Shown: one piece after another, positions 1 to 9,324 of the stretch
Layout: each line of letters starts with the position of its first letter
Position numbering within the stretch: the first letter of the stretch is position 1
NCBI RefSeq assembly: GCF_018200035.1
Contig: NZ_CP073581.1
Span: forward strand, 2,104,501-2,168,500
DNA length: 64,000 nt
Reading direction: 5' to 3'
DNA from: Sulfitobacter albidus
GTDB taxonomy: Bacteria > Pseudomonadota > Alphaproteobacteria > Rhodobacterales > Rhodobacteraceae
Position numbers and translations under genes: made by a program
Notes under the pieces: generated by a model
Seen by the model: only the letters and a program-made list of their open reading frames with translations
Told to the model about the DNA's origin: nothing
Database searches by the model: none

Positions 1-443
1 CTGCGGATCTCGGAGGCGTTGGGCCTGCGCGGCGCCGATGCGCCGCTGGGGGCCAGCCTGCGGATTTTCGGCAAGGGCGGAAAAGAGCGCGACGTGCCCG
101 TCCTGCCCGCCGCGCGCGATGCGGTGGATCACTACCTGTCGCTGTGCCCCCACGTGCAGGAGGCCGGTGCGCCGCTCTTTCGCGGCGTGCGCGGGGGGCG
201 CTGAACGGGCGCGCAATCCAAAGCGTGATGGCGGACGCCCGGATGCAGCTGGGTCTGCCCGCCTCGGCCACACCGCACGCCATGCGCCACAGCTTTGCCA
301 CGCATCTGCTGGACGCGGGTGGCGACCTGCGCGCGATTCAGGAGCTTTTGGGCCATGCCTCGCTGTCGACCACACAGGCCTACACGGCCGTCGATACGCT
401 GCGCCTGATGGAAGTCTACAACCGCGCGCATCCCAAAGCCTGA
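1..443 (+). CDS. xerC: Tyrosine recombinase XerC, C-terminal part (cut by window edge, frameshifted)
   Basis: Site-specific recombinase that resolves chromosome dimers at dif together with XerD. The catalytic half is visible: [10 protein letters not shown] (the lysine hairpin), [12 protein letters not shown] (the HxxR box), [12 protein letters not shown] (second histidine and nucleophilic tyrosine) and a terminal [11 protein letters not shown]. The frame breaks at the G run 193-198. Upstream the protein reads in frame 1 to a TGA at 202; downstream it continues in frame 3. A seventh G restores ...[14 protein letters not shown].... The same kind of break recurs through the window, so an assembly error is more likely than a dead gene, since xerC is normally kept. 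The N-terminal domain lies outside the window. Confidence 0.85.
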   Translation, partial: ADLGGVGPARRRCAAGGQPADFRQGRKRARRARPARRARCGGSLPVAVPPRAGGRCAALSRRARGALNGRAIQSVMADARMQLGLPASATPHAMRHSFATHLLDAGGDLRAIQELLGHASLSTTQAYTAVDTLRLMEVYNRAHPKA

Positions 444-484
444 GAGGGCTTTGCATTGCCGCCCAAATTTGCGACACCCGTGTC

Positions 485-1180
485 ATGACAGTTCAGCAAA
501 AAGCGCTCGCCGTTCATCTTCTCACCGCTACGGGCGCCGTTTTTGCGATGCTCGCGATGCTGGCGGCGGTGGACGAAAAATATGACATGATGTTTCTGTG
601 GCTGGTCGTTGCGTTCTTTGTGGACGGGATCGACGGGCCGCTCGCGCGCCGCTACGACGTCAAGACGAACGCGCCGCAGTTCGACGGCGTGCTGCTGGAT
701 CTGATCATCGACTATCTGACCTATGTATTCATCCCGGCCTTTGCCCTGTTCAAATCGGGGCTGATGGACGGCTGGTCGGGTTGGGTGATGATCATCATCG
801 TGACCTTCGCCTCCGCCATGTATTTCTGCGACACCCGCATGAAAACAAAGGACAATTCCTTCTGGGGGTTTCCGGGCTGTTTCAACATGCTGGTGCTGGT
901 GATCTTTGCGCTGAACCTGCCGTGGTGGGTCAGCCTTATCCTCGTGACGTTCCTGTCGATCACAATGTTCGCGCCGCTGAAATTCGTGCACCCCGTTCGG
1001 ACAGAGCGCTGGCGCGCGGTGACGCTGCCCATGGCGCTGGCCTGGACGTTCTTTGCCGGCTGGGCCGCTTGGGTGAATTTTGATCCCGAAAGCTGGGCGC
1101 AGTGGGGCCTCGTCGTCACCTCCGTGTATCTGATGGGCGCGGGGATCGTGCAGCAATTCTTTTTCGATCCGCGCGACTAG
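485..1180 (+). CDS. pcs: Phosphatidylcholine synthase
   Basis: Condenses CDP-diacylglycerol with choline to give phosphatidylcholine in the inner membrane, the one-step route found in many alphaproteobacteria. The 231-residue protein has the CDP-alcohol phosphotransferase motif in its Pcs form: D50-G51-x2-A54-R55-x12-G68-x3-D72-x3-D76. Hydrophobic segments follow to the C-terminus. The frame is open well upstream, but only from ATG 485 does the protein look like the family (MTVQQKALAVHLLTATGA); the upstream part overlaps xerC in another frame. It converges with the alkyltransferase gene and the two stop codons overlap. Confidence 0.93.
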   Translation: MTVQQKALAVHLLTATGAVFAMLAMLAAVDEKYDMMFLWLVVAFFVDGIDGPLARRYDVKTNAPQFDGVLLDLIIDYLTYVFIPAFALFKSGLMDGWSGWVMIIIVTFASAMYFCDTRMKTKDNSFWGFPGCFNMLVLVIFALNLPWWVSLILVTFLSITMFAPLKFVHPVRTERWRAVTLPMALAWTFFAGWAAWVNFDPESWAQWGLVVTSVYLMGAGIVQQFFFDPRD

Positions 1181-1626
1181 ATCAGCACGCCGCCCTCGTG
1201 GCGCAGCAGGGCCACCTTTGTCTCGACCCCACCTGCCCCGGAAAATCCGGTCATGCCCCGCGCGCCCATGACGCGGTGGCAGGGGATGATGATCGGGATC
1301 GGATTGGCCCCGCAGGCCTGCCCCACCGCCTGCGCAGGCACCCCCAGCGCACGGGCGATATCACCGTAGGTGAGCGTCTGGCCGTAGGGGATCGCGGACA
1401 TCTGCGCGCAAACCGCGCGTTGGAAATCCGAGCCAGCGACGCGCAGCGGCAGATCAAAGACCTCCCGCCTGCCTGCGGCATAGTCGGTGATCTGGGCACA
1501 AGCTTCCTGCAACAGTTTTGTGCTGTCCTCGGCCGGGGCATGACCCCAATTGAGTGCGGTAATCGCGCCATTCCGTTCCGTGAGGATAAGCGGGCCGAAT
1601 TGGGTCTGGATTGAACATTCAGGCAT
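1177..1626 (-). CDS. ogt: Methylated-DNA-[protein]-cysteine S-methyltransferase
   Basis: Suicide DNA-repair protein that moves the methyl group from O6-methylguanine onto its own cysteine. The active site IPCHRV is present with the acceptor C116, preceded by the family's YGQTLTYGDIARALG DNA-binding helix region (residues 81-95). The 149-residue length from ATG 1626 suits a single-domain Ogt without the Ada regulatory domain. A longer open frame to 1713 exists but adds sequence unlike the family. It lies downstream of the DUF3253 gene and ileS on the same strand, 31 bp from the former, so it may be cotranscribed. Confidence 0.9.
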   Translation of the reverse strand: MPECSIQTQFGPLILTERNGAITALNWGHAPAEDSTKLLQEACAQITDYAAGRREVFDLPLRVAGSDFQRAVCAQMSAIPYGQTLTYGDIARALGVPAQAVGQACGANPIPIIIPCHRVMGARGMTGFSGAGGVETKVALLRHEGGVLI

Positions 1627-1657
1627 GGGATCACTGTGCGCCGGGATGCGCGCGGGC

Positions 1658-1915
1658 TCAATCCGTTTCCTGCGCAAGGCCCAGACGGATCGGTCCGCGC
1701 GCGGTTTCCGCATCGACGGTCTCGCCCTTTTGCGTCACCGCGATCCTTCCCTCTTTGGCCAGATCGCCCGCAACCCGCCGCACCTGAGGCATCAACGCGC
1801 GCCAGTCCGCGCCCAGCGCGCGGGCAACTTCCGAGGGGCAGATCGTCTTGCCCGCCCCCCGGTCGATCACCTGTGCGGTGATCTCATCCGCGATGCGGTC
1901 ATCCGACGGCGTCAT
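1658..1915 (-). CDS. DUF3253 domain protein
   Basis: Small 85-residue protein (MTPSDDRIADEITAQ... to ...LGLAQETD) with the DUF3253 pattern: an N-terminal helix, ICPSEVARALG, then DWRALMPQVRRVAGDLAKEG and a short beta tail. This resembles a compact winged-helix. Function is unknown. ATG 1915 overlaps the last 17 bp of ileS in another frame, which suggests translational coupling to ileS. A longer frame upstream lies inside ileS and reads like a shadow. Confidence 0.75.
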   Translation of the reverse strand: MTPSDDRIADEITAQVIDRGAGKTICPSEVARALGADWRALMPQVRRVAGDLAKEGRIAVTQKGETVDAETARGPIRLGLAQETD

Positions 1916-4862
1916 CGCAGCGCGCGCAGACGTCCGCGTGGGCGTGGGTGCCGATATCCGGCAGCACTTTCCAGCAGCGCGCGCATTTCGCACCCTCGGC
2001 CTTGGCAAAGACGACCGCGACGCCGTCCACTTCCGGCAAGCGGAAGGCATCGGCGGGGGCCGCGTCGCCCGTCACCTTGATCTGGCTGGTGATGCTCACA
2101 TCCTCGAAGGACACCGATTCCAGCGCGGCGCGCTGCGTGTCATCGGCGACATAGACGATGGGGGCGGCCTCCAGCGAGGCGCCGATGACCTTGTCGGTGC
2201 GCTGCACCTCCAGCGCCGCCGTGACCACCCGGCGCGCGGCGCGCACCTGCGCCCATTTCGCCGCCAGATCCGCGTCCAGCCAGCCGTCGGGCGTGGCGGG
2301 GATGTCCTGCAGGTGAACGGAGGCGTCGTCCGCGTCGAACCGCTCCAGCCAGACCTCTTCCATGGTGAAGACCAGCACGGGCGCGAGCCATGTGGTCAGA
2401 CGGTGGAAGAGCAGATCCATCACCGTGCGCGCGGCCCGGCGGCGCAGCGTGTCGCCGTCGCAATAGAGCGCGTCCTTGCGGATATCGAAGTAGAACGCCG
2501 ACAGATCCAGCGTGGCAAAATCGAATACCGCGCGGAACACGCCCTGAAAATCAAACCGCGCGTAGCCCTCGCGCACCTGCGTGTCCAGCTCCGCCAGACG
2601 GTGCAGCACCCAGCGCTCCAGCTCGGGCATCTCGGCGGCCTCGACGCGGTCGGCCTCGGTGAAATCCCCCAACGCGCCGAGCATATAGCGCATGGTATTG
2701 CGCAGGCGGCGGTAGCTGTCGGCGGTGCCTTTCAGGATCTCCGGCCCGATGCGCTGGTCCAGCGTATAGTCCGTCTGCGCAACCCAAAGGCGCAGGATAT
2801 CGGCGCCGTATTGCTTGATCACGTCCTCGGGCGGGGTGATGTTGCCCAGCGACTTGGACTGTTTGAAACCCTTCTGGTCGAGCGTCATGCCATGAGTGAC
2901 CACCTGCCGGTAGGGCGCGCGCCCCGTGGTGCCCACCGATTGCAGCAGGGATGAATGGAACCACCCGCGGTGCTGGTCGGTGCCTTCCATATAGACATCC
3001 GCGATCCCATCGTCAGAGCCGTCAGCCCGGTCGCGAAGGGTAAATGCGTGGGTCGACCCGGAATCGAACCACACATCAAGGATGTCCATCACCTGATCAT
3101 AGTCATCGGGGTTCACGATCCCGCTCAGAAACCGCTCCTTGGCCCCGTCCTCGTACCAGACGTCGGCGCCATCGGCCTCGAACGCCTCGACGATGCGGGC
3201 GTTCACCTCTTCGTTGCGCAGCAGGTAGTCGTCGTCGGTCGGCAGCGCCCCGCGCTTGGTGAAACACGTCAGCGGCACGCCCCAGGCGCGCTGGCGGGAG
3301 AGCACCCAATCAGGCCGCGCCTCCATCATCGAATGAAGCCGGTTGCGCCCGGATTTGGGCGTCCATTTGACGTTGTCGATCTCGGTCAGCGCGCGTTCGC
3401 GGATGGTTGTGCCGTGAGTGTCCAGACCGTCGCCCACGGGCTTGTCGATGGCGGCGAACCACTGCGGCGTGTTGCGGTAGATCACCGGCGCCTTTGAGCG
3501 CCAGCTGTGCGGATAGCTATGCTTGATCTTGCCGCGCGCCATCAGGCCACCCACCTCGACCAGCTTGTCGATGACGGCGGTGTTGGCGTCGCCTTCCTTG
3601 CCCTTGCGGTTGAGGATGTATTTGCCGCCAAAGAACGGCAGATCAGGCCGGAAGGAGCCATCGTCGAGCACGTTGTAGGTGATCACCTGCTGCAGCATCC
3701 CCAGATCGCGGTAGAGCTCGTATTCCTCCATCCCGTGGCTGGGCGCGCAGTGCACGAAGCCGGTGCCTTCGGTGTCGGTCACGAACTCGGCGGCGCGGAA
3801 ATCGCGGGGCTTATCCCATTCTCTTTTTGAACCCGGAGTATTCGCAAGAGGGTGTAGCAGTTCAATTTCTTCGAGAGTCTGATGCTTTACCTCGCCAAGA
3901 TGTCGCCAGTCCTTTACTCTAGCTTTTTCGAAGGTTTGCTCCGCAAGTTTGCTGGCGATGATATATCGCTCACCAACTTTCGCCCAACACTCCTCTTCGA
4001 CTGCTGTTACTTCATAAAGATCGTATCGGACGCTATTCGAGAAAACTACGGCCTTATTGGACGGGATTGTCCAAGGTGTAGTTGTCCAGATCGGAACAAT
4101 TGCCCCCTCCAAATCAAAAGCTTCCTGTTCTGCCTTAGTCATGACAGTTGGTTCTGTTCCTCTTTCAGAGACAGGGATTAGTTTAGGCTTCCTTTTGACC
4201 TCGAACTTCACCCAGATCGTAAAGCTGTCCTTGTCGTGATACTCCACCTCCGCCTCGGCCAGCGCGGTCTGCTCAATGGGTGACCACATCACGGGTTTGG
4301 AGCCCTGATAGAGCGTGCCGTTCATCAGGAATTTCATGAATTCCTCGGCGATCACGCGCTCGGCGTGGAAATCCATCGTCAGGTACGGCTCGGCCCAGTT
4401 GCCGGTGATGCCCAGACGTTTGAACTCCTCGCGCTGGATGTCGACCCAGCCCGCGGCGAACTCGCGGCATTCGGCGCGGAATTCGTTGATCGGCACGTCG
4501 TCCTTGTTGCGGCCCTTCTTGCGGTAGGCTTCCTCGATCTTCCATTCGATGGGCAGGCCGTGGCAATCCCAGCCGGGGATATAGCGCGCGTCGTATCCCA
4601 TCATCTGGTGGGAGCGCACGATCATGTCCTTGATCGTCTTGTTGAGCGCGTGACCGATGTGCAGATGCCCGTTCGCGTAGGGCGGGCCGTCGTGCAGGGT
4701 AAAGCTTTCGCGCCCCGTCTTTTCGCGCAAACGGTCGTAGATGCCGATGCGTTCCCAGCGTTCCAGCCACGCGGGTTCCCGTTTGGGCAGGCCCGCGCGC
4801 ATCGGAAAATCGGTCTTGGGCAGGGTCAGGGTGGATTTATAGTCGGGCGTTTCGGCGCACAT
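1899..4862 (-). CDS. ileS: Isoleucyl-tRNA synthetase
   Basis: Charges tRNA-Ile and proofreads misactivated valine. The 987-residue protein has the class I signature PYANGHLHIGH (residues 61-71), the editing-domain T-rich motif TTTPWTIPSNK, the KMSKS-type loop KQSKSLGN, an anticodon-binding domain and a C-terminal zinc knuckle CARCWKVLPDIGTHAHADVCARC type. Reading frame and motifs are intact throughout. Oddly, residues about 216-349, inside the CP1 editing domain, are encoded with AT-rich codons (AGA, AGG, CTA, ACA, TTT) quite unlike the rest of the gene; see the separate entry at 3815-4215. Confidence 0.97.
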   Translation of the reverse strand: MCAETPDYKSTLTLPKTDFPMRAGLPKREPAWLERWERIGIYDRLREKTGRESFTLHDGPPYANGHLHIGHALNKTIKDMIVRSHQMMGYDARYIPGWDCHGLPIEWKIEEAYRKKGRNKDDVPINEFRAECREFAAGWVDIQREEFKRLGITGNWAEPYLTMDFHAERVIAEEFMKFLMNGTLYQGSKPVMWSPIEQTALAEAEVEYHDKDSFTIWVKFEVKRKPKLIPVSERGTEPTVMTKAEQEAFDLEGAIVPIWTTTPWTIPSNKAVVFSNSVRYDLYEVTAVEEECWAKVGERYIIASKLAEQTFEKARVKDWRHLGEVKHQTLEEIELLHPLANTPGSKREWDKPRDFRAAEFVTDTEGTGFVHCAPSHGMEEYELYRDLGMLQQVITYNVLDDGSFRPDLPFFGGKYILNRKGKEGDANTAVIDKLVEVGGLMARGKIKHSYPHSWRSKAPVIYRNTPQWFAAIDKPVGDGLDTHGTTIRERALTEIDNVKWTPKSGRNRLHSMMEARPDWVLSRQRAWGVPLTCFTKRGALPTDDDYLLRNEEVNARIVEAFEADGADVWYEDGAKERFLSGIVNPDDYDQVMDILDVWFDSGSTHAFTLRDRADGSDDGIADVYMEGTDQHRGWFHSSLLQSVGTTGRAPYRQVVTHGMTLDQKGFKQSKSLGNITPPEDVIKQYGADILRLWVAQTDYTLDQRIGPEILKGTADSYRRLRNTMRYMLGALGDFTEADRVEAAEMPELERWVLHRLAELDTQVREGYARFDFQGVFRAVFDFATLDLSAFYFDIRKDALYCDGDTLRRRAARTVMDLLFHRLTTWLAPVLVFTMEEVWLERFDADDASVHLQDIPATPDGWLDADLAAKWAQVRAARRVVTAALEVQRTDKVIGASLEAAPIVYVADDTQRAALESVSFEDVSITSQIKVTGDAAPADAFRLPEVDGVAVVFAKAEGAKCARCWKVLPDIGTHAHADVCARCDDAVG
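3815..4215. other. Low-GC codon patch inside ileS
   Basis: About 400 bp within ileS where base and codon use change abruptly on both sides while the protein continues in frame. Arg is written AGA/AGG/CGA, Leu CTA/CTT/TTG, Thr ACA/ACT, and T and A runs are frequent; the flanks use almost only G- or C-ending codons. The patch covers part of the CP1 editing domain. The most economical reading is a short tract acquired by homologous recombination from a lower-GC relative. A chimeric assembly is the alternative. Confidence 0.6.
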
Positions 4863-5042
4863 CTGGAGCGTCCTTTTTCTGTCGTCTCAAGGCATGGGAA
4901 TGGGGGGCGGTGCGAGGGCTCGAACACCTGTGCCCGGCGGCGCGCAGATCAGCGCAGCGCCGGGAGCGTAATTCGCCGTATGAAAGCACGCAACATCATG
5001 TCGCGGCGGTTATAGGCGCGCGCGCGCGGCGGGGCAAGCGCG

Positions 5043-7791
5043 CTATTGCGCGCCCTGCTCGGGCGGCAGCGCGGGCGGCCCGTCGCGGCCATCGCGCGCC
5101 TGCGCCCAGCGGTTGAGCCACGCAAGCGCGGCCAGCGACAGCCCGAGGATCAGCAACGAGAACACGCGCGTGAGGCCATCCAGCTCGCCAATATCGACAA
5201 AGAACACCTTGGCCACGGCCAACCCGATCACGACCAGCCCCCCTTGCGCAGCCCCGGCGCGCGGCGGGCGAGCGATTGGTAGAACAGCGCCGCCCCGGCG
5301 GCGAGCAGCACGACGGTATAGGTGTAAAGCTCGGGCTGGCTCATCGGCTCGTATAGCGGCATCGCCGCGCCGCCCTGCCAGAAGTGGCGGATCGTGGCAA
5401 AGCCCCAGACCAGCGCCAGCAGCGCCCCTGCCCCGGCAATCGCCTTGCGCACCCGCGGATCGAGGGCGCGCAGCCGCCACGCGCCGATCAGCAACACCAG
5501 TGCGGGCACCAGATAGGCCGCCGCCAGCGTGTTGATCAGCACCGGACCCAGCACGTGCTGCGTCTCGCTACCATTGTTGAGCGGGTTTGCCGCCGTCAGC
5601 GCCACCAGCGCGGCCATCGCACCGATTGCGCCAAACACGCCCGCCAGCACAGCGCGCACCCGGTTGAGCAAACCCGACAGATCGCCCATCCGCTGAAGCT
5701 GCGCCAGCGCCAGCCCCAGCCAGATCGCGGCGTTCAGCCCAAGCGTCCAATGCGCATCGTCGTATGCCACGCCAAAGCGCGCCTCGATCCCGCGGAAGAT
5801 CAGCAGGCTTAGCACCAGCCCCCCGTCGACCACGCGGCACTGTCGAGCATCAGCTTGGCCGTCGGCCGCTCCAACGGGCGGAGGAACCAGAGCGACGCGA
5901 GCAGGATGACCAGCGTGCCGATATAGGCGAGTGTGAAATCCGCGTTCGAGGCCGCGCGGCCAAAATCCAGCCCCGGATCGGCCACCAGACGGTAGCCCAG
6001 CGTCACCACACCCGCCGCGATGAACCACGTCAGCTGCGGCAGGCGCCAGATCCGATCAAGCGCTGCGGCGGCCAGAACGGTCACCCCCAGCGCGACCGTC
6101 AGCGCCACATCGCTCAGCACCACGACAAAGGCGAAGGCCATGCACGACAGCGCCGACATCACGGCAAAGCTGGCGCGCAGGCGGTTCTCGCCATCCGCGC
6201 GGGCAAAGCGTTCGGCAAAGGCGACCATCAGCGCGGCCAGCCCCGCCGCGTGCAGCGCCCAAGGGTAGGCGCCGATGACCTCGGAAGGGGTCCAGCCATA
6301 CTCCAGCGCCATGGCCATCGCAGGGGCAAAAAGAACCGCGATTACGGCCCAGAGGACGGCAAAATCACCCCCCCGCAGCGCGCGCCAGCAGGCCGCGACC
6401 GAGACCGCGACGCCAAGGCCCAGCAGGATCGTCACGACCCACGGAAACGCCGCCTCGGGCGCGTCGACGTATGTGTTGGCAAAGCCGCGCGCCAGCGCGC
6501 TGCGGTCCAGCCCCTGCAACAGAACCGATGCGATCAGGGCCGCGCCGGGCAACAACGGCTGGTCCTGCAATGCGGGTGCTGCCCGCGACCACAGGATCAA
6601 CGCCACCGTCAGCGCGGTGAGCAAGAGCAGCGACAGCCACGATGTATCCGCCCGCCCGCCAAAATACGTCAGCAGCAGGAACGCGCTTGCCGCGACGCTG
6701 GCGAAGGCCATGACCGTGGGAAACTGCGGCCAGCCGCGCGTGCCAATTGCCACGCGCGCCAGCACACCCACGGTGGTGACCGGTCCGCTGTGATCCGGCC
6801 ACAGCCCGCGCGCCGGGATCAGGATCGCCAGCACCGGCAGGGCCGCGAAGTATGCGACGCCGGCCCAATGGCTCTGCCCCGGCAGGCCCAGCGCCACCAA
6901 TGTGCCCATTGTATAGGCGCCCAGCAGCGTCAGCGCCGAAATCCAGCCCCAGCGGCGCAGCGTATCGACGCCAAGCCCCAGCACCGCAATGATGGCGAAG
7001 TAGCCCAGCAGCGGGCTTGCGTCGCTGCTGGAACTCTCCAACACCACCGGCGCCGCGTAGGCGCCGATCACGCCCACCGCAACCAGAAGCGGCCCGTGCA
7101 TCCAGCCCAGCACCATCGCGATCAGCGCCACCGCCACCATCCCGATCATCGCCGCATTGCCGCCGATCAGATCATACAGCATCCGCGCCGACAGGATCGC
7201 CCCAAACAGCGTCACGATCCCCGCACCCGAGAATACCGAGGGCAGATAGGCGGTCAGCGATTGCTCCCCATCGCCGAAACGGCGACGGATCCATTCACCC
7301 AGACCGATCAGCGCCGCACCAAAGCCGAGCCCGGCGGCGACGCGTGCACGCGGCGGCAGCAGGCCGTTCTCCATCCCGTATTGCACCAGAAAGATCCCCG
7401 CCAACGCCAATGAGGCAGCAGAGACGGCGTAGAACCAGTTTTGCTGAAGCCACGGACCAAGCTGCGCCAATGCCGCCTCCACCGGTCCGGGCGTGCGCGG
7501 CGCGGGCGGCGCTGGCGGCAGGTTCGGCGGGGTTTTGGGCGGGGCGGGTTTGCGCGCGGGTTCCGGCTCCGGCGGGCGGGCGACCGGTGTTTCGGCCCGC
7601 GCAGGGCTGGCGCGGGGCGGCTCTGCCTGCGCCGCCCGGGGCGTGGCGGGTGCGGGGGCGGCCTGCGCGCGCAGGGCCTGTTCCAGCGCGTCGATGCGAC
7701 GGCGCGCACTGCCCAGCATGATGAATAGCGCGACAATCGAGACCGGGATCGCGAGGACCACCAAGCCGATCAATGCAATCAATCCGTCCAT
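5043..7791 (-). CDS. DUF2339 polytopic membrane protein (two frameshifts)
   Basis: Very large inner-membrane protein of the DUF2339 family, function unknown. It starts MDGLIALIGLVVLAIPVS, has a Pro/Ala/Glu-rich linker (about residues 45-105), then a long series of hydrophobic segments. The open frame breaks twice. At 5819-5824 and again at 5238-5243 a run of six C (G on the coding strand) interrupts; one extra base at each restores ...STGGLVLSLLIFRG... and ...LRKGGLVVIGLAVAKVFF..., giving about 916 residues, a plausible family length. The C-terminal part includes AKVFFVDIGELDGLTRVFSL, a typical DUF2339 ending. The breaks are probably sequencing errors. Confidence 0.82.
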
Positions 7792-7861
7792 CCCGCACGC
7801 TCCTCATTCACACGCTGAAACCTTTACCGCCACCGGGCGGGCGCATGAAGTAGGGGAAACC

Positions 7862-8875
7862 TTAATCCGCGCCGCCGCGCTTTCCGGGCACCAGTCCCGC
7901 CAGCGCGCGGCCCACCAGCGCGCGCACGCCCGGACGGCGCCCGGCGGTGAACGGCAGCGGCCGGCAGACCTCCATCGCGGCCACGCCCACACGCGCGGTC
8001 AGCGCGCCATTGACCAGCCCTTCGCCAAACCGGCGGCTAAGCTTGCCAAGGATCGAGCCGCCAAGGATCGGCTCCAGCATATCGTCGCCCACGGCAACGG
8101 CCCCGGTGGCGACAAGATGCGCCATGACCGCACGGGTCAGCCGCAAAGACCCCAGAAAGCCCGAGCGCCCGCCGTAGATCTCGGCGATGCGACGGATCAT
8201 GCGCAGGTTCGACGTCAGCGCCGCCGCCACATCGGCCAGCGCCAGCGGCACCAGCGCGGTCACAGCCGCCACCTGCCGCGCGGCGGCCTCCACCTCACGC
8301 TCCGCCGCGCGGTCGAGCGGGGCAAGCAGCGTTTCCTCGGCCACATCCAGGAGTGCGGCGGCATCGAGTTGATCGCCACGCAACTCCGCCAGCCGTTCGC
8401 GGCCCCAGCGCGTATCCTCGCGCCCCTTGTACAGCGCCACCAGACGGTCGGTCACGCGGCGCGCGGCCTCAAGATCGGCACCCGCCAGCGCGGCCTCGGC
8501 GGCGTGGTGCAGATCGTCGAGCCGCCTGAGCCTCCCGAACGCCGCCAACTCGCGCAGGGAGACAAGCGCAAGCACCAGCACGAACGCCCCCATCAGCACG
8601 CTCATCGCGAGCCCCACAAGCGGATAGCGCGCCATCAGGTCGGTGACAAAACCCCATGCCGCGAGCGACACCAGCGCCGCAACAAGCGCCCCCGCCAGCG
8701 CCCAGAACACGCGGGTCAGCCGCGAGGATTTGCGCGCGCCCAGATGGGCCGCAATCTGCATCGCCTGCCCCTGCGGCGCGCCCTCTTGCGGCAGATCCAC
8801 CACCGGGGGCGCGTCAGCGACCGACGGCGTCTCGGGCGTGTTTTCGAGATCGAACAGAACCGGTCCACGGGCCAT
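7862..8875 (-). CDS. YcjF-family membrane protein (TIGR01620/DUF697)
   Basis: Inner-membrane protein of the YcjF family (about 337 residues). It has a soluble acidic N-terminus, two hydrophobic segments (FWALAGALVAALVSLAAWG and GLAMSVLMGAFVLVLALVSL), a helical domain, and the C-terminal DUF697-like region with LVPLALADVAAALTSNLRMI. In many proteobacteria ycjX and ycjF are adjacent; here only an acetyltransferase gene separates them, supporting a shared, poorly understood envelope-stress role. ATG 8875 is preceded by AAGGGAGAG at good spacing and overlaps the acetyltransferase stop (TGATG). Confidence 0.82.
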   Translation of the reverse strand: MARGPVLFDLENTPETPSVADAPPVVDLPQEGAPQGQAMQIAAHLGARKSSRLTRVFWALAGALVAALVSLAAWGFVTDLMARYPLVGLAMSVLMGAFVLVLALVSLRELAAFGRLRRLDDLHHAAEAALAGADLEAARRVTDRLVALYKGREDTRWGRERLAELRGDQLDAAALLDVAEETLLAPLDRAAEREVEAAARQVAAVTALVPLALADVAAALTSNLRMIRRIAEIYGGRSGFLGSLRLTRAVMAHLVATGAVAVGDDMLEPILGGSILGKLSRRFGEGLVNGALTARVGVAAMEVCRPLPFTAGRRPGVRALVGRALAGLVPGKRGGAD

Positions 8876-9324
8876 CAGGCGCTCTCCCTTTGCCATTCAT
8901 ACCGGATGTCGGGCAGGCCAACGTCGTTTGCCGCACCGTCCGTGCGTGTTACCTCGACGAACCCCGCCTTGCGGTAGAACCGCGTCGCCCGTTCGTTCGC
9001 GACAAAGCTCCACAGACCCAGCGCGCCGGTGTCACGCTGCGCCTCGTGCATGAGCGCGCGGGCGATGCCGCGCCCCTGCGCCTGCGGTCTGAGGTAGAGG
9101 CCGTGCACCTCACCCGCGTTGCGCGCGATAAAGCCGAGCACGGCACCCTCGTACTGCGCCACCCGCACCCAGCCCGCATCAATCATATCGCCCGCAAAAC
9201 CGATCATCTCGGCCCCCGAATAGAGCTGCGGCAGCCACTCGTGACGGGCGTTGCAGGCTGCCATGATCTCCCCGACACTGCCCGCGTCGAGCGGACGCGC
9301 GGCCCGCAATCCGACCAGCGTCAT
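8875..9324 (-). CDS. GNAT-family N-acetyltransferase
   Basis: Predicted acetyl-CoA-dependent N-acetyltransferase of 149 residues. The acetyl-CoA loop is [17 protein letters not shown], preceded by the beta strands [21 protein letters not shown] and followed by [15 protein letters not shown], the usual motif B region. The substrate cannot be read from sequence. Its start overlaps the end of ycjX and its stop overlaps the start of the YcjF gene, so the three form one translationally coupled unit. Confidence 0.85.
   Translation of the reverse strand: MTLVGLRAARPLDAGSVGEIMAACNARHEWLPQLYSGAEMIGFAGDMIDAGWVRVAQYEGAVLGFIARNAGEVHGLYLRPQAQGRGIARALMHEAQRDTGALGLWSFVANERATRFYRKAGFVEVTRTDGAANDVGLPDIRYEWQRESA

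Noticed and set aside
1..443. xerC as the integrase of the island
   Set aside because: It is 27 kb away, outside the att-like repeats, and its sequence matches the housekeeping XerC.
1102..1614. Plus-strand frame over the alkyltransferase gene
   Set aside because: Antisense shadow of ogt, whose PCHRV active site is unmistakable.
5238..5824. Programmed frameshifting or phase variation in the DUF2339 gene
   Set aside because: The same one-base G/C-run deletions occur in unrelated genes of the window, which makes a sequencing artefact the simpler explanation.
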